From positions 124,001 to 188,000 of the forward strand of contig NZ_SAXA01000003.1 of the NCBI RefSeq assembly GCF_004122035.1: a stretch of DNA of 64,000 bases, in the 5' to 3' direction. Both the position numbers and the translations under genes were made by a program. The notes beneath the pieces are model-generated. The model was not told where the DNA came from, did no database searches, and was given only the letters and a program-made list of their open reading frames with translations. The DNA comes from Ancylomarina salipaludis (GTDB lineage Bacteria > Bacteroidota > Bacteroidia > Bacteroidales > Marinifilaceae). This document shows positions 37,296-44,775 of this stretch, piece after piece; position 1 is the first letter of the stretch, and the number at the start of each line of letters is the position of its first letter.

Positions 37296-37319
37296 ATTAA
37301 TTAAGTCAAATTTAACGAA

Positions 37320-38960
37320 ATGAGAAATCTATATAAAATGATATTCTCACTTGTTTTGATGTTAGGGATGTGTTTTTCATCCCTGGCTCAGAATACTGGG
37401 ACTATCGAAAAACAATTGACCGAAGGGAAATGGATTAATCATCAGGATGGTTATATTCCAAATGCTCTTGGTGCGTCAGATAAAACTGTCAGAAGATATA
37501 AAACTTTTGAATTTAAAGAAGAGAATCATTCTTTTTCAATGGATTCAATCAAACAACGTTTTACGGGACATTGGACTATTGAAGGAAATAAGATCATCTT
37601 AAAATTCAATCCAAAGAATGTAGATCGTTTAAGCAAAAATACAAATCCGAATTCAGCTTCTGGACCTTACTGGGTTACTTCTAGTGTTTTGGATTTGGGA
37701 ACTCGTGTAGGTCATATTTCTAATGATGTTCTTAAGTTTGGAAACAATGCCGAATACGATTGTGTTCATGAATCAGGTGCTGTTGCAGGTTTAAGAAATT
37801 TTTGGGAATTTACCGGATTTGCGAATGTAACTTCAGGTCACTTATTGATGATGCTTATTGGTATCTTCTTTATTTTCCTGGCTATTAAATACGATTACGA
37901 ACCATTATTACTTATTCCTATTGGGACAGGTATTTTAATTGGTAACATTCCGATGTTTCAGGCGGTTGATTTCAACCTGAAATTAGGTATTTACGAACCA
38001 GGTTCGGTAATGAGTTATCTGTATTCGGGTGTATTGCAGGGTTGGTATCCACCTTTGATTTTCTTGGGAATTGGAGCTATGACTGACTTCTCGTCTTTGA
38101 TCTCGAATCCTCGATTGATGATTTTGGGAGCTGCAGCTCAGATTGGTATTTTTGTGACTTTCTTAGGGGCGCTTTACTTAGGTTTTGCTCCACCGGAAGC
38201 GGGTGCAATTGGAATTATTGGTGGTGCTGATGGTCCAACGGCTATCTTCCTTTCATCTAAATTAGCTAATGGTGTAAATGTTATGGCTAATGGGGTAACT
38301 GTGAAGAATTTGATTGGTCCTATTGCGATTGCTGCTTATTCATATATGGCATTGGTTCCTGTGATTCAGCCTCCAATTATCAACTTGTTGACAACTAAGA
38401 AAGAGAGACTGATTAAGATGAAACCTCCTCGTGCGGTATCTCGTCTTGAAAAAATCATGTTCCCAATTATTGCCTTGTTGTTAACAGCATATATCTCACC
38501 TACATCAGTACCATTGTTAGGTATGTTATTCTTCGGTAATTTATTGAAAGAATCTACAGTAACTGCTCGTTTGGCAGATACAGCTAGTAATGCTTTGATC
38601 AATATTATTACAATTCTTTTAGGTATATCAGTTGGTGCTTCAACACAGGCAGATGTATTCTTGACTAAGGATTCAATGTTGATTTTCGGACTTGGAGCTG
38701 CTTCCTTTGTGGTTGCAACAGCTGGAGGGGTAATTTTTGGTAAGATTATGAATTGGGTGTCACCTAAAGACAGACCGATTAATCCTATGATTGGAGCTTC
38801 TGGTGTATCCGCTGTTCCAGATAGTGCTCGTGTAGTACAGGTTATGGGATTGGAAAATGATCCTACCAATCACTTGTTGATGCATGCAATGGCACCAAAC
38901 GTTTCTGGTGTGATTGGTTCAGCAGTGGCTGCCGGTATCTTATTGAGTTTCTTAATGTAA
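37320..38960 (+). CDS. mmdB: Sodium-pumping decarboxylase beta subunit with secreted N-terminal domain
   Basis: 546 residues. From about residue 170 it is a standard OadB/MmdB pump: KYDYEPLLLIPIGTGILIGNIP, APPEAGAIGIIGGADGPTAIF (with the Asp essential for sodium transport in relatives) and ASGVSAVPDSARVVQ. It couples release of CO2 from biotin to sodium export. Unusually, the protein opens with a signal peptide (MRNLYKMIFSLVLMLGMCFSSLAQ) and about 140 residues of a beta-rich, lipocalin-like domain (EGKWINHQDGY, FTGHWTIEGNKIILKF) that would face the periplasm. Classical beta subunits of ~375-435 residues lack this. It is last in the operon and followed by a terminator. Confidence 0.93.
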   Translation: MRNLYKMIFSLVLMLGMCFSSLAQNTGTIEKQLTEGKWINHQDGYIPNALGASDKTVRRYKTFEFKEENHSFSMDSIKQRFTGHWTIEGNKIILKFNPKNVDRLSKNTNPNSASGPYWVTSSVLDLGTRVGHISNDVLKFGNNAEYDCVHESGAVAGLRNFWEFTGFANVTSGHLLMMLIGIFFIFLAIKYDYEPLLLIPIGTGILIGNIPMFQAVDFNLKLGIYEPGSVMSYLYSGVLQGWYPPLIFLGIGAMTDFSSLISNPRLMILGAAAQIGIFVTFLGALYLGFAPPEAGAIGIIGGADGPTAIFLSSKLANGVNVMANGVTVKNLIGPIAIAAYSYMALVPVIQPPIINLLTTKKERLIKMKPPRAVSRLEKIMFPIIALLLTAYISPTSVPLLGMLFFGNLLKESTVTARLADTASNALINIITILLGISVGASTQADVFLTKDSMLIFGLGAASFVVATAGGVIFGKIMNWVSPKDRPINPMIGASGVSAVPDSARVVQVMGLENDPTNHLLMHAMAPNVSGVIGSAVAAGILLSFLM

Positions 38961-38993
38961 GAATTCTTTTACATTTTGATAGATATATTCAAG

Positions 38994-39024
38994 AACACTC
39001 CTGTTTATTCAGGGGTGTTTTTTT
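38994..39024 (+). terminator. Intrinsic terminator after the decarboxylase operon
   Basis: AACACTCCTG / CAGGGGTGTT stem (one G-T pair), 6-base loop, then a T run. Confidence 0.85.
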
Positions 39025-39046
39025 ATCATTTTTTTGAATGAAAAAC

Positions 39047-39076
39047 TTGTTGAACCGTCTAGATTCACTATATTTG
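39047..39076 (+). promoter_or_regulatory. Promoter of the tRNA-Gly cluster
   Basis: TTG (39047-39049), 19-base spacer, TATATTTG (39069-39076); the first tRNA begins 80 bases downstream. Confidence 0.7.
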
Positions 39077-39156
39077 CATCGCAATTGACAAGAACAAGAG
39101 GGCTTGTCTGATGTTGAGAAAGCTTACCAATAACGATTAGTGTGTGGGCGTAAATT

Positions 39157-39229
39157 GCGAGAATAGCTCAGTTGGTAGAGCACAACCTTGCCAAGGTTGG
39201 GGTCGCGAGTTCGAGTCTCGTTTCTCGCT
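39157..39229 (+). tRNA. tRNA-Gly (anticodon GCC), copy 1
   Basis: A 73-base cloverleaf: acceptor GCGAGAA pairs with TTCTCGC, the D-arm is AGCTCAGTTGGTAGAGCA, the anticodon stem CAACC / GGTTG encloses TTGCCAA (anticodon GCC), and the T-loop is GTTCGAGTC. The CCA end is not encoded. It is the first of three copies in one transcript. Confidence 0.97.
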
Positions 39230-39267
39230 CAAATCAGTTATCTTTTCTGATTCATAAAAAAAGAAAT

Positions 39268-39340
39268 GCGAGAATAGCTCAGTTGGTAGAGCACAACCTT
39301 GCCAAGGTTGGGGTCGCGAGTTCGAGTCTCGTTTCTCGCT
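39268..39340 (+). tRNA. tRNA-Gly (anticodon GCC), copy 2
   Basis: Identical in sequence to copy 1. The spacer between them is nearly identical to the next spacer, showing tandem duplication. Confidence 0.97.
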
Positions 39341-39379
39341 CGATCAGTTATCTTTTCTGATTCATAAAAAAAAGAAATT

Positions 39380-39452
39380 GCGAGAATAGCTCAGTTGGTA
39401 GAGCACAACCTTGCCAAGGTTGGGGTCGCGAGTTCGAGTCTCGTTTCTCGCT
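39380..39452 (+). tRNA. tRNA-Gly (anticodon GCC), copy 3
   Basis: Identical in sequence to copies 1 and 2; followed by a hairpin terminator within about 15 bases. Confidence 0.97.
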
Positions 39453-39465
39453 CATTTAAGCGTAA

Positions 39466-39509
39466 AAAAAAAATAAGGATTGTTTCTTCTGAGACAATCC
39501 TTATTTTTT
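39466..39509. terminator. Bidirectional terminator
   Basis: AATAAGGATTGT / ACAATCCTTATT with A and T tracts on either side, between the tRNA cluster and the convergent synthase gene. A second hairpin (GCCCTAAACTC / GAGTTCAGGGC, 39511-39541) follows. Confidence 0.85.
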
Positions 39510-39589
39510 GCCCTAAACTCTCTTGTTTGAGTTCAGGGCAAAAAAAAACGACACCCATTGGTATCGCTTTTCTTGTTTTATTTGTGTGC

Positions 39590-40840
39590 TTACTGATTGA
39601 AGATGTCAGCAAATTTTTCGTTGCTGTATTTACCTTCTTTCAATTTAGTCGCTACATCTTTAAATGCTTTTACAGTGTACTCAACATCTTCAAGTGTATG
39701 AGTTGCTGTAGGGATCAAACGAAGTAGTAATTGTCCCTTAGGGATTACAGGGTATACAACGATTGAACAGAAAATGTTGTAGTTTTCTCTAAGATCCATT
39801 GTTACCTGAGTTCCTTCAGCAACACTACCTGATAGGTAAACCGGAGTTACCGGAGATTCAGTACAACCAATTTCCAAGCCAGCTTCAGTTAATCCTTTTT
39901 GAAGAGCGTTTGTGATTGTAAATAGTTGTTCGCGAAGCTCAGGCTTGTTTCTAAGTAATTCTAAACGCTTGATTGAGCCTTCAACAATTGGCATTGGAAG
40001 TGATTTAGCAAATGTCTGAGAACGCATGTTGTAGCGTAAATAGTCGCAAACATCTTCGTTACAAGCTACAAATGCTCCAATACCAGCCATTGCCTTAGCA
40101 AATGTTCCAAAAAGAACATCAATCTCGTTCTGTACACCAAAATGTTCAGGCGTACCGGCACCAGTTGGTCCCATTACACCAAAACCGTGTGCATCATCAA
40201 CTAATAAGCGGAAGTTGAACTCTTGTTTCATAGCAACAATTTGGTCCAATTTACCAAGATCACCAGCCATACCGAATACACCTTCAGTAATTACTAGGAT
40301 ACCACCACCAGTGTTTTCAGCCCACTTAGTCGCACGCTCTAGTTGCTTGTGAAGGTTTTCCATATCGTTATGAGGATAAACGAAACGTTTACCTTGGTGT
40401 AGTCTCAAACCATCCATGATGCATGCATGCGATTCTGAATCGTAAACGATCACGTCATGACGATTGACCAGTGCATCGATAATTGATAACATACCCTGGT
40501 AACCGAAGTTTAAAAGGAATGCATCTGGTTTGCCAACGAAATCAGCAAGTTGAGCTTCTAGGTCTTCGTGGCGACTTGTTTGTCCTGACATCATACGAGC
40601 ACCCATTGGATATGCAAGTCCCCATTTTTCAGCAGACTCAGCATCAGCTTTTCTTACTTCCGGGTGGTTAGCTAGTCCAATGTAGTTATTCAAACTCCAT
40701 GTTAGAACTTCTTTTCCTCTAAATTTCATTCTAGAGTTAATTTCGCCTTCTAGTTTTGGGAATGCGAAGTAGCCGTGAGCTTGCTTTGCGTATTGTCCAA
40801 TATTCCCTTTTTGGGTGTTAACTTTGTCAAAAATATCCAC
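39590..40840 (-). CDS. Alpha-oxoamine synthase (serine palmitoyltransferase / KBL / CapA-type PLP enzyme)
   Basis: 416 residues of PLP fold type I. The PLP lysine is Lys249 in FGTFAKAMAGIG, the cofactor Asp lies in LLVDDAHGFGVMG, and the ring-stacking His in SESHACIMDGLR. The family joins an amino acid to an acyl-CoA with loss of CO2. Candidates are serine palmitoyltransferase, 2-amino-3-ketobutyrate CoA ligase, and the cysteate acyltransferase that starts sulfonolipid (capnine) synthesis in Bacteroidota; sequence inspection cannot separate them. The start is GTG at 40840, since an in-frame stop lies upstream and no ATG is available. It has its own promoter. Confidence 0.85.
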   Translation of the reverse strand: MDIFDKVNTQKGNIGQYAKQAHGYFAFPKLEGEINSRMKFRGKEVLTWSLNNYIGLANHPEVRKADAESAEKWGLAYPMGARMMSGQTSRHEDLEAQLADFVGKPDAFLLNFGYQGMLSIIDALVNRHDVIVYDSESHACIMDGLRLHQGKRFVYPHNDMENLHKQLERATKWAENTGGGILVITEGVFGMAGDLGKLDQIVAMKQEFNFRLLVDDAHGFGVMGPTGAGTPEHFGVQNEIDVLFGTFAKAMAGIGAFVACNEDVCDYLRYNMRSQTFAKSLPMPIVEGSIKRLELLRNKPELREQLFTITNALQKGLTEAGLEIGCTESPVTPVYLSGSVAEGTQVTMDLRENYNIFCSIVVYPVIPKGQLLLRLIPTATHTLEDVEYTVKAFKDVATKLKEGKYSNEKFADIFNQ

Positions 40841-40929
40841 GTTATATGTTTTTTTGAGTTTTCAAATATTCTGAATGGGATTATGAAATTCCTAACAGAA
40901 AAATTTCTCGAAATGAATTCATAACTGTG

Positions 40930-40959
40930 CAAAAGTAACATTTTATAAAAATATATCAA
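40930..40959 (-). promoter_or_regulatory. Promoter of the alpha-oxoamine synthase gene
   Basis: On the minus strand, TTG (40957-40959), 19-base spacer, TACTTTTG (40930-40937); the leader to the GTG start is about 90 bases. Confidence 0.7.
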
Positions 40960-41150
40960 GTGATAGATGCAGTAGATTTTCTTCTCGAATTAATAATAAA
41001 TGATATGAAGCTGAGCTATCTATGAAATTAATATCTCAATTGCCTATATAGCTGAGAGAGTTGTGATGGCGCTGTATCTAAAATATTGTTTGTGGCTATT
41101 TTTCTGATTGCTTGTTAAAAAAATATAAATGCAACAATATGATAGGGGTA

Positions 41151-41183
41151 TTTGTTCAAAATTGGCGGAAAATTCTATCTTTG
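41151..41183 (+). promoter_or_regulatory. Promoter of bamD
   Basis: TTTG (41151-41154), 21-base spacer, TATCTTTG (41176-41183). It lies inside the longer open frame and so argues for the later bamD start at 41215. Confidence 0.72.
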
Positions 41184-41214
41184 CATGATACAAAATTGTA
41201 GAGTCCTTATACCT

Positions 41215-42027
41215 ATGAAAAAAATCCTTTTCTTGATCGTGCTTGTTTCCACGCTTTTAGCTGGATGTAGCGAATATCAAAAGCTTCTTAAGAGTAATGA
41301 TACTAATCTTAAATACAAGAAAGCCATTGTATACTATAACGAAGAGCAGTATGTGAAAGCAGCTACGCTATTCGAAGAGTTGATTCCCGTTTTCAGAGGT
41401 ACAAGTAAAGCTGAAACTGTGAGCTATTATATGGCCTATAGTAATTATGGTATGGGTGATTATATCACAGGTGGATACTATTTCCGTAATTTTATTAAGA
41501 ATTTCCCTGACAGTCCATATGCAGAGGAATGTTTGTATATGAGTGCTTATTGTTATTACAAAGAATCGCCTAAGCCTCGATTGGATCAAACATCTACTCA
41601 GGAAGCCATTGACGCATTTCAGTTGTATATCAATCGCTATCCAAATTCATCACGTATTGAGGAAGGTAATAAGTTGATTGATGAGCTTCAGGACAAATTG
41701 GTTTATAAATCTTATTTAAGTGCTCGTAACTATTTTGATAGAGAGCATTATCCTTCTGCAATTATTGCACTGCAAAATGCGATTAAGGATTATCCAGGTT
41801 CTTCTTATCGCGAAGAACTCATGTTTATGCTTTTGGAGTCCCGCTTTGAGTATGCAGTGAAATCAATTGATGAGAAACAAAATGAGCGTTTTAATTTGGC
41901 TAAGGAAGAATATTTTGCCTTTGTTGATGAGTTTCCCCAAAGCAAATTTAAGAAGTCTACCGATCGTATGATTAAGGTGATTGATGCTTATTTTGAGAAA
42001 GATAAATCTGCAAAAGAAGATAATTAG
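41215..42027 (+). CDS. bamD: Outer-membrane assembly lipoprotein BamD
   Basis: 270 residues from the ATG at 41215, which gives a lipoprotein signal (MKKILFLIVLVSTLLAGC, lipidated Cys18); an in-frame start 63 bases upstream would precede the promoter. BamD is the TPR scaffold of the BAM complex that folds outer-membrane barrels. TPR-like units are visible around VKAATLFEELIPVFRG, SYYMAYSNYGMGDY, AEECLYMSAYCYYKE and YPSAIIALQNAIKDYP, with the family's F-P-x-S-x-Y/F pattern repeated. It starts the conserved bamD-rpoZ-coaBC-porD-recN block. Confidence 0.93.
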   Translation: MKKILFLIVLVSTLLAGCSEYQKLLKSNDTNLKYKKAIVYYNEEQYVKAATLFEELIPVFRGTSKAETVSYYMAYSNYGMGDYITGGYYFRNFIKNFPDSPYAEECLYMSAYCYYKESPKPRLDQTSTQEAIDAFQLYINRYPNSSRIEEGNKLIDELQDKLVYKSYLSARNYFDREHYPSAIIALQNAIKDYPGSSYREELMFMLLESRFEYAVKSIDEKQNERFNLAKEEYFAFVDEFPQSKFKKSTDRMIKVIDAYFEKDKSAKEDN

Positions 42028-42059
42028 TTATAAATTAGAGAAAAACTATTAAAAATTTG

Positions 42060-42067
42060 TATTTTTG
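42060..42067 (+). promoter_or_regulatory. Promoter -7 element of rpoZ
   Basis: TATTTTTG, 46 bases before the rpoZ ATG; no TTG at the ideal distance. Confidence 0.45.
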
Positions 42068-42113
42068 CAAGCTGAACTAAAAATAAACCAATAGATAATA
42101 ATTCTTTGACAGT

Positions 42114-42449
42114 ATGGATTACAAAAAAACGAATGCAGCAAGTTCAACTATTACACGTAACGTTACAGAGTTGAGCAGGGAAGTAGGGAATGCTTACGAA
42201 TCAGTAATGATCATGGCTAAGCGTTCTAATCAGATTGCTGTAGAGCTTAAAACAGAACTGAATAAGAAACTTCAAGAATTCGCATCTTTTACTGATAATT
42301 TGGAGGAAGTTTTCGAGAATCGCGAGCAGATCGAGATTTCGAAATATTATGAGCGTTTACCTAAACCAACTTTAATTGCGGTTGAAGAATTTATAAATGG
42401 TGACGTTTATTACAGAAATCCTGCTACTGAAAACAAAACAAATAAGTAA
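42114..42449 (+). CDS. rpoZ: RNA polymerase omega subunit (Rpb6-like, Bacteroidota form)
   Basis: 111 residues. The core GNAYESVMIMAKRSNQIAVELKTELNKKLQEF is the omega/Rpb6 helix pair that clamps the beta' C-terminus, and the N-terminal TRNVTELSREVG matches other Bacteroidota omega chains. Omega helps assemble RNA polymerase and, in proteobacteria, forms part of a ppGpp site. Position between bamD and coaBC is the usual one in the phylum. A hairpin terminator follows, so it can be transcribed alone. Confidence 0.9.
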   Translation: MDYKKTNAASSTITRNVTELSREVGNAYESVMIMAKRSNQIAVELKTELNKKLQEFASFTDNLEEVFENREQIEISKYYERLPKPTLIAVEEFINGDVYYRNPATENKTNK

Positions 42450-42467
42450 AATTTTGCTTTAATATTT

Positions 42468-42495
42468 AAGTTCCCTCGAAATAGGGAACTTTTTT
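42468..42495 (+). terminator. Intrinsic terminator after rpoZ
   Basis: AAGTTCCCT / AGGGAACTT stem followed by TTTTT, between rpoZ and coaBC. Confidence 0.83.
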
Positions 42496-42508
42496 AGTTT
42501 TTGACCTT

Positions 42509-43066
42509 ATGTTAAAAGATAAGAAAATAATACTAGGCGTTACAGCAAGTATTGCTGCATACAAAGCTGCTACATTAGTCCGTTTACTTGTGAAAGAAGG
42601 TGCAGAAGTAAAAGTCATTATGACACCTTATGCTAAGGAGTTTATTTCACCGGTAACCATGGCAACTCTTTCAAAAAACACTGTGTTGAGTGATTTTTTT
42701 AAGCATGACGATGGCGAATGGAACAGTCATGTTGATTTGGGTTTATGGGCTGATGTGTTATTAATTGCACCCACCACTGCTAATACAATGGCTAAAATGG
42801 CTCATGGTATTTGCGATAATCTATTGCTGACAACCTATTTGTCAGCCAAATGTCCGGTGGTTCATGCGCCAGCTATGGATTTGGATATGTTTAAGCATCC
42901 GGCTACACTTCGTAATATGGATATTTTGAAATCATATGGCGACCATTTTATTGAGCCCTCAAGTGGCGAATTAGCCAGTGGTCTTTATGGAAAAGGACGT
43001 ATGGAAGATCCTGAAAAAATAGTTGAGAAGCTGAAGGAATTCTTTGCTTCAAAAAAAAAAGACTAA
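42509..43066 (+). CDS. coaBC: CoaBC, N-terminal phosphopantothenoylcysteine decarboxylase half
   Basis: 185 residues forming the flavoprotein decarboxylase domain that makes 4'-phosphopantetheine for CoA. ILGVTASIAAYKAATLVRLL begins the flavin fold, His74 in NSHVDLG matches the catalytic His, and PTTANTMAKMAHGICDNLL and PAMDLDMF are family segments. PSSGELASGLYGKGRM is the substrate clamp. The frame stops just after an A10 run (43051-43060), where other bacteria continue straight into the synthase half. See the slippage entry: the fused product would be about 400 residues, the normal length. Confidence 0.93.
   Translation: MLKDKKIILGVTASIAAYKAATLVRLLVKEGAEVKVIMTPYAKEFISPVTMATLSKNTVLSDFFKHDDGEWNSHVDLGLWADVLLIAPTTANTMAKMAHGICDNLLLTTYLSAKCPVVHAPAMDLDMFKHPATLRNMDILKSYGDHFIEPSSGELASGLYGKGRMEDPEKIVEKLKEFFASKKKD
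43051..43060 (+). other. A10 run that separates the two CoaBC frames (possible slippage or frameshift)
   Basis: Ten consecutive A lie at the end of the first half. In the frame of the second half the codons read back through the run as KKKRLIDKKV joined to MITTGPT, which is the normal interdomain linker. A -1 shift, or one extra A (or two fewer), fuses the halves. Confidence 0.8.
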
Positions 43067-43080
43067 TTGACAAAAAGGTC

Positions 43081-43713
43081 ATGATAACAACAGGGCCGAC
43101 TTACGAAAAAATCGACCCTGTTCGTTTTATTGGTAATTTTTCCTCTGGTAAAATGGGTTTTTCAATTGCTGAAAAACTCGCAGATGAAGGCGCTCAAGTC
43201 ATTCTCATCTCCGGGCCGTCTTCATGCCAAACCAATCATCCCAACATACATAGAATAGATGTTGTTTCTGCAAAAGAAATGTATGATGCATCTGTTGAAC
43301 ACTTCCCTAATTGTGATGGGGCGGTTATGGCGGCTGCCGTAGCCGATTTTACACCTCTCAATCCAGTTGATGCTAAGGTCAAGCGCGAAAAATCGAATTA
43401 TACGATTGAATTAACGCCGACTCAGGATATTGCAGCCTCACTTGGAAAAATGAAATCGGAAAAGCAATTTTTGGTTGGTTTTGCACTTGAGACAAATGAT
43501 GAAGAGCAAAATGCGCAATTAAAACTGGAAAAGAAGAATTTAGATCTAATAGTGCTTAATTCGTTGAATGATTCAGGTGCCGGCTTTCAGCACGATACAA
43601 ATAAAATCACCATTTTCTCTCGCAGTGGTCAAATGAAGAAGTTCGATTTAAAAACCAAGAAAGAAGTTGCTGCAGATATTGTTGATGAGTTAATTCTAAA
43701 TCAAAATTTATAA
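43081..43713 (+). CDS. coaBC: CoaBC, C-terminal phosphopantothenate-cysteine ligase half
   Basis: 210 residues of the CTP-dependent ligase that joins cysteine to phosphopantothenate. ITTGPTYEKIDPVRFIGNFSSGKMG is the nucleotide-binding start of the family. AAVADFTP is the conserved Asn/Ala-type loop, VKREKS precedes the catalytic Lys region, and VGFALETND and LDLIVLNSL complete the fold. Its apparent start (ATG 43081) falls within the usual linker, and a standalone version would lack nothing essential, so separate translation is possible. It lies in the -1 frame relative to the first half. Confidence 0.92.
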   Translation: MITTGPTYEKIDPVRFIGNFSSGKMGFSIAEKLADEGAQVILISGPSSCQTNHPNIHRIDVVSAKEMYDASVEHFPNCDGAVMAAAVADFTPLNPVDAKVKREKSNYTIELTPTQDIAASLGKMKSEKQFLVGFALETNDEEQNAQLKLEKKNLDLIVLNSLNDSGAGFQHDTNKITIFSRSGQMKKFDLKTKKEVAADIVDELILNQNL

Positions 43714-43835
43714 GGGGTTATCTGGATTTGATTCATCCTTTAAACAATAATTGAATATTTCATTAGTTTGGTTTATAAGACTTGACTGCTCGTTTGTTTT
43801 GATTAACTTTAGTCTTAATTTTTGAAAAATTCTAT

Positions 43836-44729
43836 ATGCGCAAATTACTTTTTTGTCTTCTTGTTTTAGTTTCAGCTCTAAATGCAAATTCGCAAGAGTT
43901 ACGCTGTAATATTCAGGTTGTTAGTCAGCAAATTCAAGGAACCAATAAGCAGGTTTTTAGAACGATGCAAACAGCTATTTATGAATTTGTAAACACAAGA
44001 AGCTGGACGGATCATATTTATGATCAGGATGAGAAAATAGAGTGTAATATTCTGATAAATCTGACTGATCAGATATCTTCTGATGAGTTTAAAGGGACTA
44101 TGCAAATTCAGGCACGACGCCCAGTTTTTAATTCGTCATTCAATACGGTTTTATTAAATTTTAAAGATGATGATATTCACTTTAAATATGCCGAATATCA
44201 AGCTTTGGAATATAACGAGACGACAACACCAGGTAGTTTAACAGCACTTTTGGCTTTTTATGCCAATATCATTATTGGACTAGATTACGATTCTTTTGCA
44301 TTAGAAGGTGGTACGCCCTATTTTACAAGGGCTGAGTCAATTGTGAACAAAATGCAGAATGCCAAATATCCAGGATGGAAATCTTTTGAGAGTAAGAGTA
44401 ACAGGTATTGGTTGATTGAAAATATCCTGAACAACTCCTATCGTCCTGTTCGTGAATGTATTTATCGTTATCATCGTTTGGGATTGGATCGAATGGCTGA
44501 TAAATTAACTGATGGACGTTCTGAGATAGCTGAATCCTTGCGTCTTTTACAAAAAGCTCACCGAGCAAAGCCCGGTTCTTTTATTCTTCAGATATTTTTT
44601 GATGCCAAAGCAGATGAATTGGTTAAGATCTTTACTGAATCGTTCAATGATGAGAAAAAACGGGCTTATAATATTTTATCTGACATCGATCCGGCAAACT
44701 TGACTAAGTACAAAAAGATACTTAAGTAG
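43836..44729 (+). CDS. porD: PorD-like type IX secretion protein (DUF4835)
   Basis: 297 residues with a signal peptide (MRKLLFCLLVLVSALNANSQ). It shows the DUF4835 pattern: ELRCNIQVVSQQIQGTNKQVF at the mature N-terminus, then CNILINLTDQISSDEFKGTMQIQARRPVFNSSF. Next is TTTPGSLTALLAFYANIIIGLDYDSF, and a helical C-terminus (HRLGLDRMADK, ILSDIDPANL). In gliding and oral Bacteroidota PorD is needed for type IX secretion, probably as a periplasmic/outer-membrane factor. The two T9SS cargo proteins in this window (20.6-29.5 kb) show the system is used. Confidence 0.87.
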   Translation: MRKLLFCLLVLVSALNANSQELRCNIQVVSQQIQGTNKQVFRTMQTAIYEFVNTRSWTDHIYDQDEKIECNILINLTDQISSDEFKGTMQIQARRPVFNSSFNTVLLNFKDDDIHFKYAEYQALEYNETTTPGSLTALLAFYANIIIGLDYDSFALEGGTPYFTRAESIVNKMQNAKYPGWKSFESKSNRYWLIENILNNSYRPVRECIYRYHRLGLDRMADKLTDGRSEIAESLRLLQKAHRAKPGSFILQIFFDAKADELVKIFTESFNDEKKRAYNILSDIDPANLTKYKKILK

Positions 44730-44775
44730 GTCCACCAAATTATTACCCGTAGTACTTTAATTTTATTAATTATAT

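Larger units (their letters stand above)
39157..39452 (+). repeat. Tandem ~111-bp duplication carrying tRNA-Gly
   Basis: The three tRNA genes start 111 and 112 bases apart. Both spacers read ATCAGTTATCTTTTCTGATT followed by an A-rich stretch, differing by only a few bases. Amplification is therefore recent or kept uniform by gene conversion. Confidence 0.9.

Noticed and set aside
39172-39727. Reading frames over the tRNA-Gly cluster (repeated NLAKVGVASSSLVSRS)
   Set aside because: They are translations of tRNA sequence and its spacers.
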